Positions 9,668-20,653 are shown, counted from the stretch's first letter. The stretch is DNA of 64,000 nucleotides from Tanytarsus gracilentus (GCA_038502055.1 JAXRKN010000024.1:467550-531549); one strand, 5' to 3'. The notes: generated from the sequence alone by a model not told the origin. A program made the numbers and translations.

Positions 9668-10209
9668 AAAAGTCTCAGAAAAGTCTCGCTTCAAGACCAT
9701 CCACGACCTCTTCATCGCTCGATCATCTTCACAAATGTTCAGTTTGCTCTCAGTCATTCGAATACAAGTCATCTCTCATAATTCACGAGTTACAGCACAA
9801 AAAACCAAACGACAAGAAAGAATTGAAGAAATTTTTCCGCTGCAAGCACTGTGACTTCCTCACCGAGTTCATCGATGACATCAAAAAACACTCGGAGAGC
9901 CATAAAAGTAGAAAGAATAATTTAAAAAATTACTTCAAGTGCAAGCATTGCAAGTTTATGTCGGAAAATAGAGCAGGCATGACTCGACACGTTAAAATTC
10001 ACAAGAAAAAAAATATCGGATGTTGTCACTGCAGTTCGCTGTTCGATGACGACAAAAGTTATCAGGAACACATCGAGAAAGTGCATGCAGACCAGTTTAG
10101 TTGCGGTTTGTGTGGCGAAAATTTCATGACAAAGTTCGATCTCGATTCACACAAAATGACACAAGAAATTTCCAAAATTGAAAGTTCCGATGAGGTTAAT
10201 GAAAGTTGA
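9668..10209 (+). pseudogene. 5'-truncated copy of the STPR zinc-finger gene (fingers only), unit 1
   Basis: Matches the last 180 or so codons and the 3' UTR of the gene at 5393..6940, in inverted orientation. The frame is open from a stop near 9654 but has no ATG before the finger region. The first finger to the end is intact except that the last His of the fifth finger is Gln (MTQ instead of MTH). This change is shared with the unit 2 copy, so the truncated copy existed before the tandem duplication. Similarity continues past the poly(A) signal without an A-tail, which argues for DNA-level duplication rather than retroposition. No promoter is recognisable. Confidence 0.8.
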
Positions 10210-11413
10210 TGAAATAAATTAAAGTTGAATAATTTTTAATTCTGTTTTTTATTTTGGACGATCCGACTAAAAAATCTTAAATCTTGACTTTTTTCACGAT
10301 GTGTCTTCAAAATTTTTATTTTTTTTGGTATGCCTATGCCTATGAAGTTATGATTTTAGTAAATTTGAGCTATGAATTTTCATCTGCACATGATCGAACA
10401 TGACATCCTGTTGGTCGGATCGACTAAATACTTAAATTTTGCTAATCTACCTGAATTTTTTTTTCATGAAATAAATTCTCAGTTATGGCATTTTTGTTGT
10501 TCCTTTTTCTATTTTATTTCCATAATATTTTTTTGCGAGGAGGAGCAGACTGGAGCTGAAACTTATTAGTCATGCAGGTATTTTTTTTATTTTCCTCTTC
10601 TACCTATCCTTAATTAGCTTGCCTCGCTAGTTACCTCGAGTAATTTCTGAGAACAAAAATGCACATGGATTTTTTTCTTAGGATTGCTGCTCATAATTTC
10701 TGAGTAAATCGCAAAAAATGAACTTTAAACTGTTAATTCGCCTTAAAGGCACTGATTAAATCCAAAATAAATATATCTTACATGGAGCTTAATTGTTTCA
10801 CTTTAATTTAAGACCTTTAAAATTTTTCGTCGTCTCCTTCATCCTTTAAAAATTGTGTTTTTTCTTGCTCCTAATTTCTGCGTTGATGCTCATAACTTTT
10901 GAGTAAATTTGCTCATAATTTCTGAGTAAAATGTTAAATCGAATTATGACTAGGAACCAATTGCCAAAAAGGCATGTTTTATTTATTTTATTTGTTGGAA
11001 AACACATCAAAATTTGAAGAAAAAAAATTTCGGAGCTGCCAAAGTAGCATGCAGCATGATATATGCTGAAACTTGAGAAAATATCGCCATTGTTTGTGTA
11101 AATTGAAGCAAAAGTGTTTTGAAACGTCAAAATCATACAAACATTTTATTGCCTATATGGAAAATATTTATTATTTCAATATTATCAAATGACACTTGCA
11201 GGAATTGAAATTAAGTCCAACAAGCATACCTAGGTCTTAAAAGATATGAATTATTTTATTTTCAAAAAAAATCAGAAGTGTTTATTTAAGTCTTAAAAAT
11301 TTTTATGTGACTTGCTGCCTTGTGTCTTATTTTGAAGACACTGTGATGGCAACGTTTGAGAACGAAATTTATTTTTGTTGTATCATACAACTTGTATGTG
11401 ACCGTTTTGGATA
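10210..11413 (+). other. Noncoding part of tandem unit 1
   Basis: Nearly identical to about 13428-14647 of unit 2. Open frames of 65 and 96 codons occur in both units but show no coding bias, and the high identity covers flanks equally. The phrase GCTCATAATTTCTGAGTAAA recurs three times near 10688, 10890 and 10908. No RNA gene is recognised. Confidence 0.5.
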
Positions 11414-11746
11414 TGAACGTAGTTTTGCATAAACCAAAAAATGACTTTAAAAAAAAACACCACATGCCTGCTTCGGAAAACACATTTATTTGAAATTTTT
11501 TCAACCGCTCGATTTTTATTTGCAAAAATCTATCTTAATGAGTGTTTAAAAATTAAGATAAAAGATTGATAACACTTCATAGATATCGCCACCAAACTTT
11601 TTTCTTGTCTGGTAGTTAAAAAAGAAGTGTTTTTCGCAAATAAAAATCGAGCGGTTAAAAAATATTTCAAATAAATGTGTTTTCCGAAGCAGGCATGTGG
11701 TGTTTTTTTTTAAAGTCATTTTTTGGTTTATGCAAAACTACGTTCA
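11414..11746. mobile_element. Foldback MITE with long inverted arms, TA target duplication
   Basis: A 333-base insertion with inverted arms of about 113 bases (11414-11527 and 11634-11746). It begins TGAACGTAGTTTTGC and ends with the reverse complement, and the central spacer is about 105 bases. It is flanked by TA at 11412-11413 and 11747-11748. Unit 2 has the empty site (TTTTGGATATTACAATG near 14642-14656) with a single TA, so the borders are exact. No transposase is present. The TA duplication and TIRs suit a Tc1/mariner-derived non-autonomous element; a 4-base ATAT duplication is also compatible. Confidence 0.9.
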
Positions 11747-12143
11747 TATTACAATGTCAGTTTTAAGGAATGAAAATTCTCAATAGGAAGTTGGAAGTGC
11801 TTGTGTCCAATGTCGGAAGTGACTATTTCCAAAGTTGGAAATGATTATATTGCACTCAAAATTTATTTATAGACACAACTTATTTAACTGATAAATTTTA
11901 AATTTTATTTTTAGTTAAATTTTCCTTTTAATTTCTTTTAAACATTTTATGACATAAGAAAAAATCCGATGTCAATATTGGTGTGTGCAAATTCAATAAC
12001 ACATTTACTTGCAACAAGAAGCGAGAGCAATAAACTTGCTCCCAAAGTAATTAACCTCAGGTAAAAAATCAGGTAAATAAGTTTGGTGAATTTCTTCGAA
12101 AAGTAAGACAAACTCGAATTCTACGATTTCATCCTAAAAATCA

Positions 12144-12151
12144 TATAAATA
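12144..12151 (+). promoter_or_regulatory. TATA box of poly-glycine gene 2
   Basis: TATAAATA, with an initiator-like TTCAGTCATC 23-27 bases downstream (near 12167). The same arrangement occurs at 15045-15052 before copy 3. Confidence 0.65.
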
Positions 12152-12215
12152 GCCAACATTTCTTCGTTCAGTCATCAGTTTTGGAGAAACCTTCAAGTCG
12201 AAAACACTTCTAAAA

Positions 12216-12386
12216 ATGAAAATTCTCTTCTTGTTCTTTCTTTTAATCGCGGCAATTTTTGCTGCTCCATCGATTGATTTTGAGTCAACCCTTCTGGGAG
12301 GAGGAGGTGGAGGTGGAGGAGGTGGAGGCGGAGGTGGCGGAGGTGGAGGTGGAGGTGCAGCATTTGAACACGGCGGCGGCTGTTAA
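12216..12386 (+). CDS. Small secreted poly-glycine peptide, copy 2
   Basis: 56 codons plus stop. The signal peptide and N-terminal mature residues are identical to copy 1. The glycine run is one residue shorter, and the end is the same AAFEHGGGC. It has an intact TATA box and initiator. The 3' UTR intron signals (AAGGTAATT and TTTAG) are conserved. Length change in the GGN codon run is the only protein difference from copy 1, as expected for slippage. Confidence 0.75.
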   Translation: MKILFLFFLLIAAIFAAPSIDFESTLLGGGGGGGGGGGGGGGGGGGGAAFEHGGGC

Positions 12387-12944
12387 AATACTCACTAAGG
12401 TAATTAATCAAAAATTAACAAAATTATTAAATTTTATTAAGAAATAATTTTCATTTGTTTCTATTTAGGCTCTCACGAACATTTTATACAATGAATAAAA
12501 TTTGTAGAAAATCCAGCGGGAACACAAAAAAAAATTGAATTGTTATATTCAGGAAAGAATAAATTCGCATTAAAAAGTTTCAAATTTAAGATTTCTTTTA
12601 AAGTTATTTACTATTTTAAATTTACAGCAAGCACTTTTTAGTGTTTTGTGCAAGGACTGATCACGATTTTAGAATTAATTAGATGACAGCTATTAAAAAA
12701 TTAAGAGTTCTGCATGCTTTGTGTCCATCTTGATCTAGTCCTATGTCGCTACCTCTTTGTCGTCTATCAATCCAAACCATGACAGCTATAAAAAGATGAC
12801 TATGGTTTTTATAAACTTGAATTTTAAAATTTTTTAATTGAATTTTAATTTTAATTAGATTTCAATGAATTTGCAGAATTTTCTAACTTTTCTAACATCC
12901 TGATTTAATTTTGAAATAAATTCTGAAGAATTATAAAAAGTCTA
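12387..12944 (+). other. 3' region of poly-glycine gene 2 and spacer
   Basis: Counterpart of 9119-9667 with the same candidate 3' UTR intron and the same short repeat (near 12695-12800). Nothing further is recognised. Confidence 0.4.
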
Positions 12945-13427
12945 GAAAAGTCTGCTTAAGCATACGACTCTTATGCTCGTCTTTACAAATGTTAGTTTGT
13001 CTAGTCATTGAATAAGTCATTCTATAATTAGAGTTAAGCAAAAAAAAAAGAAAGAAAGAATTGAAGAAATTTTTCGCTGCAAGCACTGTGCTTCCTCACG
13101 AGTTATGTGACATTAAAAAAATGGAGAGCCACAAAAGTAGAAAGAATAATTTAAAAAATTACTTCAAGTGCAAGCATTGCAAGTTCATGTCGGAAAATAG
13201 AGCAGGAATGACTCGACACGTTAGAATTCACAAGAAAAAAAATATCGGATGTTGTCACTGCAGTTCGCTGTTCGACGACGACAAAAGCTAACGAGAAAGT
13301 GCATGCAGACCAGTTTAGTTGCGGTTTGTGTGGCGAAAATTTCATGACAAAGTTCGATCTCGATTCACACAAAATGACACAAGAAATTTCCAAAATTGAA
13401 AGTTCCGATGAGGTTAATGAAAGTTGA
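12945..13427 (+). pseudogene. Degraded zinc-finger pseudogene copy, unit 2
   Basis: Counterpart of 9668-10209. From about 12950 to 13125 it has lost many single bases and short runs compared with unit 1, mostly C residues, so the frame is destroyed. From about 13136 to 13285 it is again almost identical, then a 15-base loss occurs near 13289. It shares the His-to-Gln change of the last finger with unit 1. Not coding. Confidence 0.8.
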
Positions 13428-14858
13428 TGAAATAAATTAAAGTTGAATAATTTTTAATTCTGTTTTTTATTTTGGACGATCCGACTAAAAAATCTTAAAT
13501 CTTGACTTTTTTCACGATGTGTCTTCAAAATTTTTATTTTTTTTGGTATGCCTATGCCTATGAAGTTATGATTTTAGTAAATTTGAGCTATGAATTTTCA
13601 TCTGCACATGATCGAACATGACATCCTGTTGGTCGGATCGACTAAATACTTAAATTTTGCTAATCTACCTGAATTTTTTTTTCATGAAATAAATTCTCAG
13701 TTATGGCATTTTTGTTGTTCCTTTTTCTATTTTATTTCCATAATATTTTTTTGCGAGGAGGAGCAGACTGGAGCTGAAACTTATTAGTCATGCAGGTATT
13801 TTTTTTATTTTCCTCTTCTACCTATCCTTAATTAGCTTGCCTCGCTAGTTACCTCGAGTAATTTCTGAGAACAAAAATGCACATGGATTTTTTTCTTAGG
13901 ATTGCTGCTCATAATTTCTGAGTAAATCGCAAAAAATGAACTTTAAACTGTTAATTCGCCTTAAAGGCACTGATTAAATCCAAAATAAATATATCTTACA
14001 TGGAGCTTAATTGTTTCACTTTAATTTAAGACCTTTAAAATTTTTCGTCGTCTCCTTCATCCTTTAAAAATTGTGTTTTTTCTTGCTCCTAATTTCTGCG
14101 TTGATGCTCATAACTTTTGAGTAAATTTGCTCATAATTTCTGAGTAAAATGTTAAATCGAATTATGACTAGGAACCAATTGCCAAAAAGGCATATTTTAT
14201 TTATTTTATTTGTTGGAAAACACATCAAGATTTGAAGAAAAAATATTTCGGAGCTGCCAAAGTAGCATGCAGCATGATATATGCTGAAACTTGAGAAAAT
14301 ATCGCGATTGTTTGTGTAAATTGAAGCAAAAGTGTTTTGAAACGTCAAAATCATACAAACATTTTATTGCCTATATGGAAAATATTTATTATTTCAATAT
14401 TATCAAATGACACTTGCAGGAATTGAAATTAAGTCCAACAAGCATACCTAGGTCTTAAAAGATATGAATTATTTTATTTTCAAAAAAAATCAGAAGTGTT
14501 TATTTAAGTCTTAAAAATTTTTATGTGACTTGCTGCCTTGTGTCTTATTTTGAAGACACTGTGATGGCAGATCTTTATTTGTGAGGCAACGTTTGAGAAC
14601 GAAATTTATTTTTGTTGTATCATACAACTTGTATGTGACCGTTTTGGATATTACAATGTCAGTTTTAAGGAATGAAAATTCTCAATAGGAAGTTGGAAGT
14701 GCTTGTGTCCAATGTCGGAAGTGACTATTTCCAAAGTTGGAAATGATTATATGCACTCAAAATTTATTTATAGACACAACTTATTTAACTGATAAATTTT
14801 AAATTTTATTTTTAGTTAAATTTTCCTTTTAATTTCTTTTAAACATTTTATGACATAA
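13428..14858 (+). other. Noncoding part of tandem unit 2
   Basis: Copy of 10210-11960 without the foldback element. It contains the empty insertion site near 14642-14656. No gene is supported. Confidence 0.5.
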
Positions 14859-15880
14859 GAAAAAATCCGATGTCAATATTGGTGTGTGCAAATTCAATAA
14901 CACATTTACTTGCAACAAGAAGCGAGAGCAATAAACTTGCTCCCAAAGTAATTAACCTCAGGTAAAAAATCAGGTAAATAAGTTTGGTGAATTTCTTCGA
15001 AAAGTAAGACAAACTCGAATTCTACGATTTCATCTTAAAAATCATATAAATAGCCAACATTTCTTCGTTCAGTCATCAGTTTTGGAGAAACCTTCAAGTC
15101 GAAAACACTTCTAAAAATGAAAATTCTCTTCTTGTTCTTTCTTTTAATCGCGGCAATTTTTGCTGCTCCATCGATTGATTTTGAATCAACCCTTCTGGGA
15201 GGAGGAGGTGGAGGTGGAGGAGGAGGTGGAGGCGGCGGCGGTGGAGGCGGCGGAGGAATTGTAGCATTTGGAGGCGGCGGCGGCGGTGGAGGTGGAGGAG
15301 GAGGTGGTGGCGGCCGTTAATCAAATACTCATTGCCGATGATTTTCATAAGATTCATAGCTAAGGTAATTCAACACAAAATTAACAAAATTATTAAATTT
15401 TATTAAGAAATAATTTTAATTTTTTTCAATTTAGGCTGACAAGAACATTTTTTACAATGAACAATGAATCCAATTTGAAGAAAATCCAACAAGAACACAA
15501 AAATATCGAAATTTTTATATTCAAGAAAGAATAAATTCGCATTAAAAAATTTCAAATTTAAGATTTCTTTTAAACCTTTTTACTTTTTAAAATTACAGCA
15601 AACACTTTTTAGTGTTTTGTTAAAGGACTGATCACGATTTTAGAATTAAATGACAACTTTAAAAAATTAAAAGTCTTACATGGTTTGCGTCCATCCTGAT
15701 TTAGTCCTGTGTCGCTACCTCTTTGTCGTCTATCAATCCAAACCATGACAGCTTTAAAAAGTTGTCTCAGGTTTTTATAAATTTGAATTTTTAAATTTTT
15801 AAAGAAATCTAATGAGTTTTTGCAGAATTTTCTAACTTTTATAACATCCTAATTAATTTTGTTAAAAATTCAGAAGAACA
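14859..15880 (+). repeat. Tandem segmental repeat, unit 3 (partial)
   Basis: Similarity to units 1 and 2 covers the promoter, the poly-glycine gene, its 3' UTR intron and spacer, then fades near 15870 before the zinc-finger pseudogene part. It is more diverged than units 1 and 2 are from each other, so it represents an older copy. Confidence 0.85.
15117..15320 (+). CDS. Small secreted poly-glycine peptide, copy 3
   Basis: 67 residues. It has the same signal peptide and mature start (APSIDFESTLL) as copies 1 and 2. Then come two glycine runs separated by IVAF, ending in Arg before TAA. The terminal cysteine and His found in copies 1 and 2 are absent. A TATA box at 15045-15052 and the TTCAGTCATC initiator are intact. 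The signal peptide is conserved while the glycine region varies, which supports a real secreted product. Confidence 0.75.
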   Translation: MKILFLFFLLIAAIFAAPSIDFESTLLGGGGGGGGGGGGGGGGGGGGIVAFGGGGGGGGGGGGGGGR

Positions 15881-16140
15881 AAAACACCGTTACAAAAAAT
15901 TTCAAATTTTGATGTTTTTCAATTCTTTTTCAACTTTGATTCCTTTTTACCGGGATTCATTCATAAATGATAAAAACAAAAATTAAAATAAAATTTCAAA
16001 AACTTTTAAATCGACACGAGAAAAAGAAATATTTAAAAATTATGAAATTAGCTCAAAAATCAAGTCACAAAATTTTCGGATCGTCCCCAAAAATATTTTT
16101 TGTAAACAAAACAAATTCAAATTAAATAACTTACAGAAAA
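15321..16140 (+). other. Spacer after unit 3
   Basis: 3' UTR and spacer of poly-glycine gene 3 to about 15880, then AT-rich sequence serving as upstream region of the ZAD gene. No TATA box is obvious before 16141. Confidence 0.4.
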
Positions 16141-17359
16141 ATGGCCAATTCTGAAGCTCTTTGCCGTTTATGTTCGAAAGAAAAGAAGCCACTCGTTCCA
16201 ATCCTCGAGGACAATCCGCTGAAGGTTAAAGAGAAAATGTGGAATTTCCTTAAAATTAAGGTAGCAAAAAAAATCATTAAATAAATTTAAAATATCAAGA
16301 AAAAAAATTCATTTTAGGTTTCACCGACTTCAGCTCTTCCTCGACAAATTTGCCTCGACTGCCTCACCAAACTCAATCAATTTAACGAGTTTTACGTTCA
16401 AATACAAGAAAATCAGGTGATTCTTCAGCTTCTCTTCAATGAGAAACCCGAAAGTTCAGATCTACCGTCATCAGAGATTTGCACTCAAACCGACGTTCCG
16501 CAAACACCCGACGAAAGTCAATTTTACATCATCGAAGAAATCACAAATGACGACGAAAGCAAGCACAGCGAGATGCGAATTGAAGACGACGATGAAGATT
16601 CGACTGAAAACGATAAATCTCATTTTGAGGTAATCGAGGAAGTTTCAGTGAAAGAAGAGAGCAGATCGAGAAGAAAATTTGATCGATTCGATTGCTATGT
16701 GTGCAAGGAGCAGCTTCCTGGAAATTATCCATTCGTTCAACATTTCGAAGCAAATCATCCCGAAAAAGAGCTAAAATATCAATGTTATGTGTGCAGTGGC
16801 TTCGTGAAGAAATATCGATCATTCACCAGACACATTGAGAGTCACATCGAGAAGAGATTTGCGTGAGTTTAAATTGTTTAACTAAATTTTAGAACTAATC
16901 AAATTAAATTAATAAATTTAAAAATTATTTTTCAGCTGCGACATTTGCGATCTCAAATTTAGCCAGAAAATTACTCTCATCTCGCATCTTACCTCCCACT
17001 CGAACATCAAAAAATTCGAATGCACCGACTGCAATCTCAGTTTCAAACAAAATTCGTCTCTCTTCAAGCATCGAAAGCAAAAGCACCTCAATGATGTTCC
17101 ATCGTGTCAGCTCTGCAATCGAACATTCGTCAATAATGAAACTTATCAGCAGCACTTGAGGAGCAAGCACAATGTGGACGATAAAAATATTGTTTGTGGC
17201 GAGTGCAACAAAAAGTTTGCATCAAAATCGGCGCTCTCTTATCATAAAATGTCAATTCACTCGAAGGTTAAGGCTGTAAAGTGTGAGAAGTGCCAGGAGG
17301 AGTTTAAAAATCAAGTCACTTTGGTGAGACACAAGAAAAATTGCCACAAGAAAAAATAA
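16141..17359 (+). CDS. ZAD-domain C2H2 zinc-finger protein
   Basis: Three exons, 16141..16260, 16318..16862 and 16936..17359, give 362 residues. Donors GTAGCA and GTGAGT, acceptors TTTTAG and TTTCAG, phases 0 and 2. The N-terminus is a ZAD domain with the two Cys pairs (LCRLC near residue 8-11 and ICLDC near residue 53). ZAD is an insect-expanded zinc-binding dimerisation domain. An acidic linker (about residues 75-165) precedes seven C2H2 fingers. The GC|C junction rebuilds the first Cys pair of the third finger. A nuclear DNA-binding role follows from the family; its targets are unknown. The gene converges on the ZAD-BED gene at 17791. Confidence 0.9.
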
Positions 17360-17790
17360 ACTTTGCTTTAAATAAAATTCTTAATTTATTTGAACGCATT
17401 TTTGCAAAAACTGCTGATCGACTAAATTAAAAAATTACACATTAGTTAAATTTTACGAAAATCCAATTAATTTTCGATGTAAATCGTAACGTTTTTTTAA
17501 AATTTGAAAATAATTTCCAACGGTTTATTTTGATTTTCCAAAGCCAACCTTTAGTCGGTCTTAAAAATTAAAATAAAGGATGAAAATTCTTCCTTGATAT
17601 CGTCAATATACTTTTTACTATTCAGACAACTATTGATAGCTCAAAATAAAGAGATTTTAGGATAAATAAAATTAAGCACTGAAACTGTTTTCAAATGTTC
17701 AGATAAGCCACTAGAACCATAGACCTCGTAGGCTGGACTTAAACCAACACCTCAATCTATGTATGTTCAGCACATTTTGCAAAAATCCGT
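17360..17790. other. Convergent spacer with a small palindromic repeat
   Basis: Holds the poly(A) region of the ZAD gene (AATAAA soon after the stop). It also holds one copy of the CGTAACG-type repeat at about 17452-17511. No gene is seen. Confidence 0.45.
17452..17511. repeat. CGTAACG palindromic repeat, copy 1
   Basis: Shares the core TTTTCGATGTAAATCGTAACG and the flank TTTTTAAAATTTGAAA with 21327-21399, and in inverted form with 22922-23008. The left arm is partly lost here. Confidence 0.6.
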
Positions 17791-18720
17791 TCATTTACTT
17801 CTATTTTTGAGTTCAAATATTTCCGCTCGTTCGAACTTATTAAAAATATCCTTATGATGAATCACTAAATGTCGTCGGATGTTTGAGGTGCCGTTATTGT
17901 TAACGTTTTGAGCCCACGACTTTTCGATGCCATTTTTAACGCAGATTTTGCATTGATACTCAAAAACTTCTCCTTTCACGTTGATCACCTCAATGAAGTT
18001 GAGATATTTTTGCTTATTTTTAGTATTAAAAAATTGTTTTGAGATTTCAGTTGGCTCAGAATTGTCATCGTCGTCGAGATTGGCGATGACGAGATCCAGT
18101 TGAGGTGGGGATGGACTTTGATAGTATTCTAAAATTGAGGAATTATTAAATGAATTCAATTAATTAGAAATTCTCTCACCTGGATGCATGTGCTTGATGT
18201 GTCGGTTCAAGTTGGAAGTTGTATGACTGAAAGTTCCGCCACAAATGTGACAAGTGTAAGATTTCTTCTCCTTCTCGTAATTTTTATCCTCGATTTCATC
18301 AGAATCGTCCTCCAGTCGATGATTAGATCGAATGCGTCGTTTAACATTTTGTAATTTTGATGATTGATTAACTGGAAAATATTTTGTGGACTCTTCGGAA
18401 TCGGTTAATTCATTTTCGTACACGATTGTGCTTTGGCTTTGGTCTTCCTGCTTAATACTGACTGCATTTACAATTTTCGGCACAAAGTTTTGGCTTTTAA
18501 ACTTAATTTCACTTTGAACGCTCTTTTCGCGCAGCTCTTGTGCCTCAAAAACTGTTTTTAAACATTTTCGGCAAATATTTTTGGAAAAATTATCAGCTGC
18601 ATCGATTTTGATGGGACATATTAGGGTAATTATGTCGGATATGAGTCGCTCCTTGTGAAAACTAAATACTGACTTTGAGTTATATGAATTTTCAGCGCAG
18701 AGACGACAGGTTGCGTCCAT
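17791..18720 (-). CDS. ZAD protein with one C2H2 and one BED-type zinc finger
   Basis: Two exons, 18180..18720 and 17791..18128, joined in phase 1 (CCA G|GTGAGA, acceptor TTTTAG), give 292 residues. Residues about 5-55 are a ZAD domain (CRLC and ICRKC pairs). A linker with acidic Ser/Asp patches follows. Near the exon 1 end is a finger YTCHICGGTFSHTTSNLNRHIKHMH. Exon 2 carries a second finger (YQCKIC, then RRHLVIHH) with the C-x2-C and H-x4/5-H spacing of BED fingers. BED fingers occur in chromatin-boundary proteins and domesticated hAT transposases. No transposase core follows. It is divergent from the coiled-coil gene at 18975. Confidence 0.85.
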
Positions 18721-18974
18721 GATTATTTTTAATTAATTTTGTTTATTGTGAGTTTGTTTATTTTTTTTGTAGCAGAATTTCACACGCTTTGAATTTAAAT
18801 TTTTAAAATACGTTACAGAGTTTAAATTTTAAATAAACATTTTTTAAACTTTTAAATAATTAATTTTTAAAATTTTTTTATTAACTTTTAATAAATAATT
18901 AACTAAATCGCTTAATTGATAGAAAATTTTTAATTTTTAATTTTAAATCTCGCCAACTTTCACTCCCCTTTTTT

Positions 18975-20242
18975 ATGAGAACTAAAATCAACAAATCACA
19001 GCTGTGTCACAAAAAAATGAACGACATTTTTTTCAAGAATTTTCCATCATTAAACAGCAATTCAAAAGAGAATCGAAAGCATCGTCAAATAGCTCGTGAC
19101 TACAAAGAATATCTGAAAACTTGCAAATCAATTAGCGAAAGTTCGAGTAGAGGTGAAGAGAAAAAATTTCAATTGCCATCTTCGATTTTTTTAGTTGACG
19201 AACGAAATCAGAGGGAAAACGAGCGACGACTTGAGAGTAAAAAGAATTATCAGAAAATTCTCCAGGAACAAATTAATGAAGCGAGACGGAAGAAAGAGAT
19301 TGAAAAGTTGAAGGAGGAGCAGGACAAGTTTTTAGCTGAGAGGTAAAAAAAAATTGAGATTTTCACGAAATATTTTTAATGGAATTTATTTAATTTTTAA
19401 TTTTTATTAATTTTTTTTTCGATTTTTATAAAAATTTCCCCGTATTAATTGAAGTTTAAACTAATTTTCTATCTAACTTCTTTTTAGACGTCTAAAATCG
19501 CAAATAGCCAAACTCCAAGAAGAGAGTCGCCTCCAACAAAAGCTCAATCCTCGAATTTGCCTCTCTGAAAACGAAAAATTCGCAAGAAACGACACAAAAA
19601 CCAACTCAAATCATGTCTATAAGTATTTCAGTAAATCATCGCCGAGAATTGACAGTGCGCTCTTTGGCTATCGAAGATTCTTCGATGATCTTCAGATTAA
19701 TGATAAAGAAAGATCAAATCACTGCATGCGATGCCATAAGTCACTCGAAAAACTCTGTAGGGATTGCGATGAAGAGGAAAGAATCTCAACAATGAGCACA
19801 ATGAAGTCAATCGAAAGTGAAAGCTTCAAATCAGCAAAATCTCAACCGTTTTCATTCAACCATGAAGCAAATTCAATTTTCAATCATGACGAGAATATTT
19901 TAAGGAATTATCTAAAAACTTACAATCAAATGACGAATTATCAAAAATTGTATGGTGATTTACGAAATAGAAAATTGAGGAAGGAAGTTGAGGATAAGAA
20001 AATTGAGGAAAAAAAGGTATAAAAAATTTCCGTTAAAATTTGAATTTCTTCTTACACAATTTGTAACGTATTTTTATGATTCAAAAATTTTGCTTTTAAA
20101 TTTTTTTTAATCAGTTAAAACTTTAATTAACTTCCAGCCTCTTGCTGATCCCATCGATGACCTTCTCAACAACGCTCAATATGCCGTCATCACTGGCTAC
20201 GCTACGAGTCTGTTAAAATCTCAAGACGAAGCTGCAAAATAG
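18975..20242 (+). CDS. Charged coiled-coil protein of unknown function
   Basis: Three exons, 18975..19342, 19488..20016 and 20138..20242, give 333 residues to a TAG. Phases are 2 and 0, with donors GTAAAA and GTATAA. Residues about 85-150 form a long Glu/Lys/Arg helix with the look of centrosomal or ciliary coiled-coil proteins (KNYQKILQEQINEARRKKE). The middle has a Cys cluster CMRCHKSLEKLCRDC that could bind a metal ion. I do not recognise the family. After the TAG, which is followed by C, the same frame stays open for 34 more codons to a second TAG at 20345-20347, and that extension looks protein-like. Confidence 0.7.
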
Positions 20243-20347
20243 CGAATAAAAATATCCACAAAAGTGCCTCAAATCGATTTCACAAATCACAATCCAGAAT
20301 ATTGGATGTCGAACATTCCCGGAGAAGTTGAAGAACCATCAAGTTAG

Positions 20348-20653
20348 TGGCTTTCATCAAATTATTATTGCTTCCAATCAAAAAAAAATAGTGATATTAG
20401 GATAAAAAAGAGAAATTATAAATTTTTATGAAATTATTAAGCTTTTACCGCATTTTGTTGCAATTTAATAAAAATTAGAGTTAAAAAATTAATTTTTTCA
20501 ATCATTTTTTTTATTTCATTGTCAAATTGTTCAAATCACTAATTAAATGGATTATCCTAGAAAAAACGTGTCGTTCACTTTTTTATTGATATATTTAAAG
20601 CTTTTAAAATTGTGACGTGAGAAGTTTGCGTGCTTCGAGACAATAAAAAAAAC
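20348..20653. other. Convergent spacer
   Basis: Poly(A) region of the coiled-coil gene (AATAAA near 20467) and 3' region of the Erg28 gene. Nothing else is seen. Confidence 0.4.

Larger units (their letters stand above)
8690..11960 (+). repeat. Tandem segmental repeat, unit 1
   Basis: The first copy of a roughly 2.9-3.3 kb unit repeated directly. It holds a conserved promoter, a poly-glycine secreted peptide gene, a truncated zinc-finger pseudogene and about 1.7 kb of noncoding DNA. Identity with unit 2 is very high over most of the length. Unit 1 is longer because it carries a 333-base foldback element. The left junction is near 8690, where similarity to units 2 and 3 begins (AAATCCGATGTCAATATTGG). 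Confidence 0.9.
11961..14858 (+). repeat. Tandem segmental repeat, unit 2
   Basis: Second copy of the unit. It lacks the foldback element, has a 19-base insertion near 14568-14586 (GATCTTTATTTGTGAGGCA), and carries a badly degraded zinc-finger pseudogene. The rest is almost identical to unit 1. Confidence 0.9.

Noticed and set aside
10372..11136. 65- and 96-codon frames repeated in both tandem units
   Set aside because: Identity is the same in and outside the frames and there are no coding features, so conservation reflects recent duplication only.
8690..15880. Direct repeats as possible LTRs of a retroelement
   Set aside because: The units contain host-type genes, there are three of them, and no gag/pol or primer-binding site lies between them.
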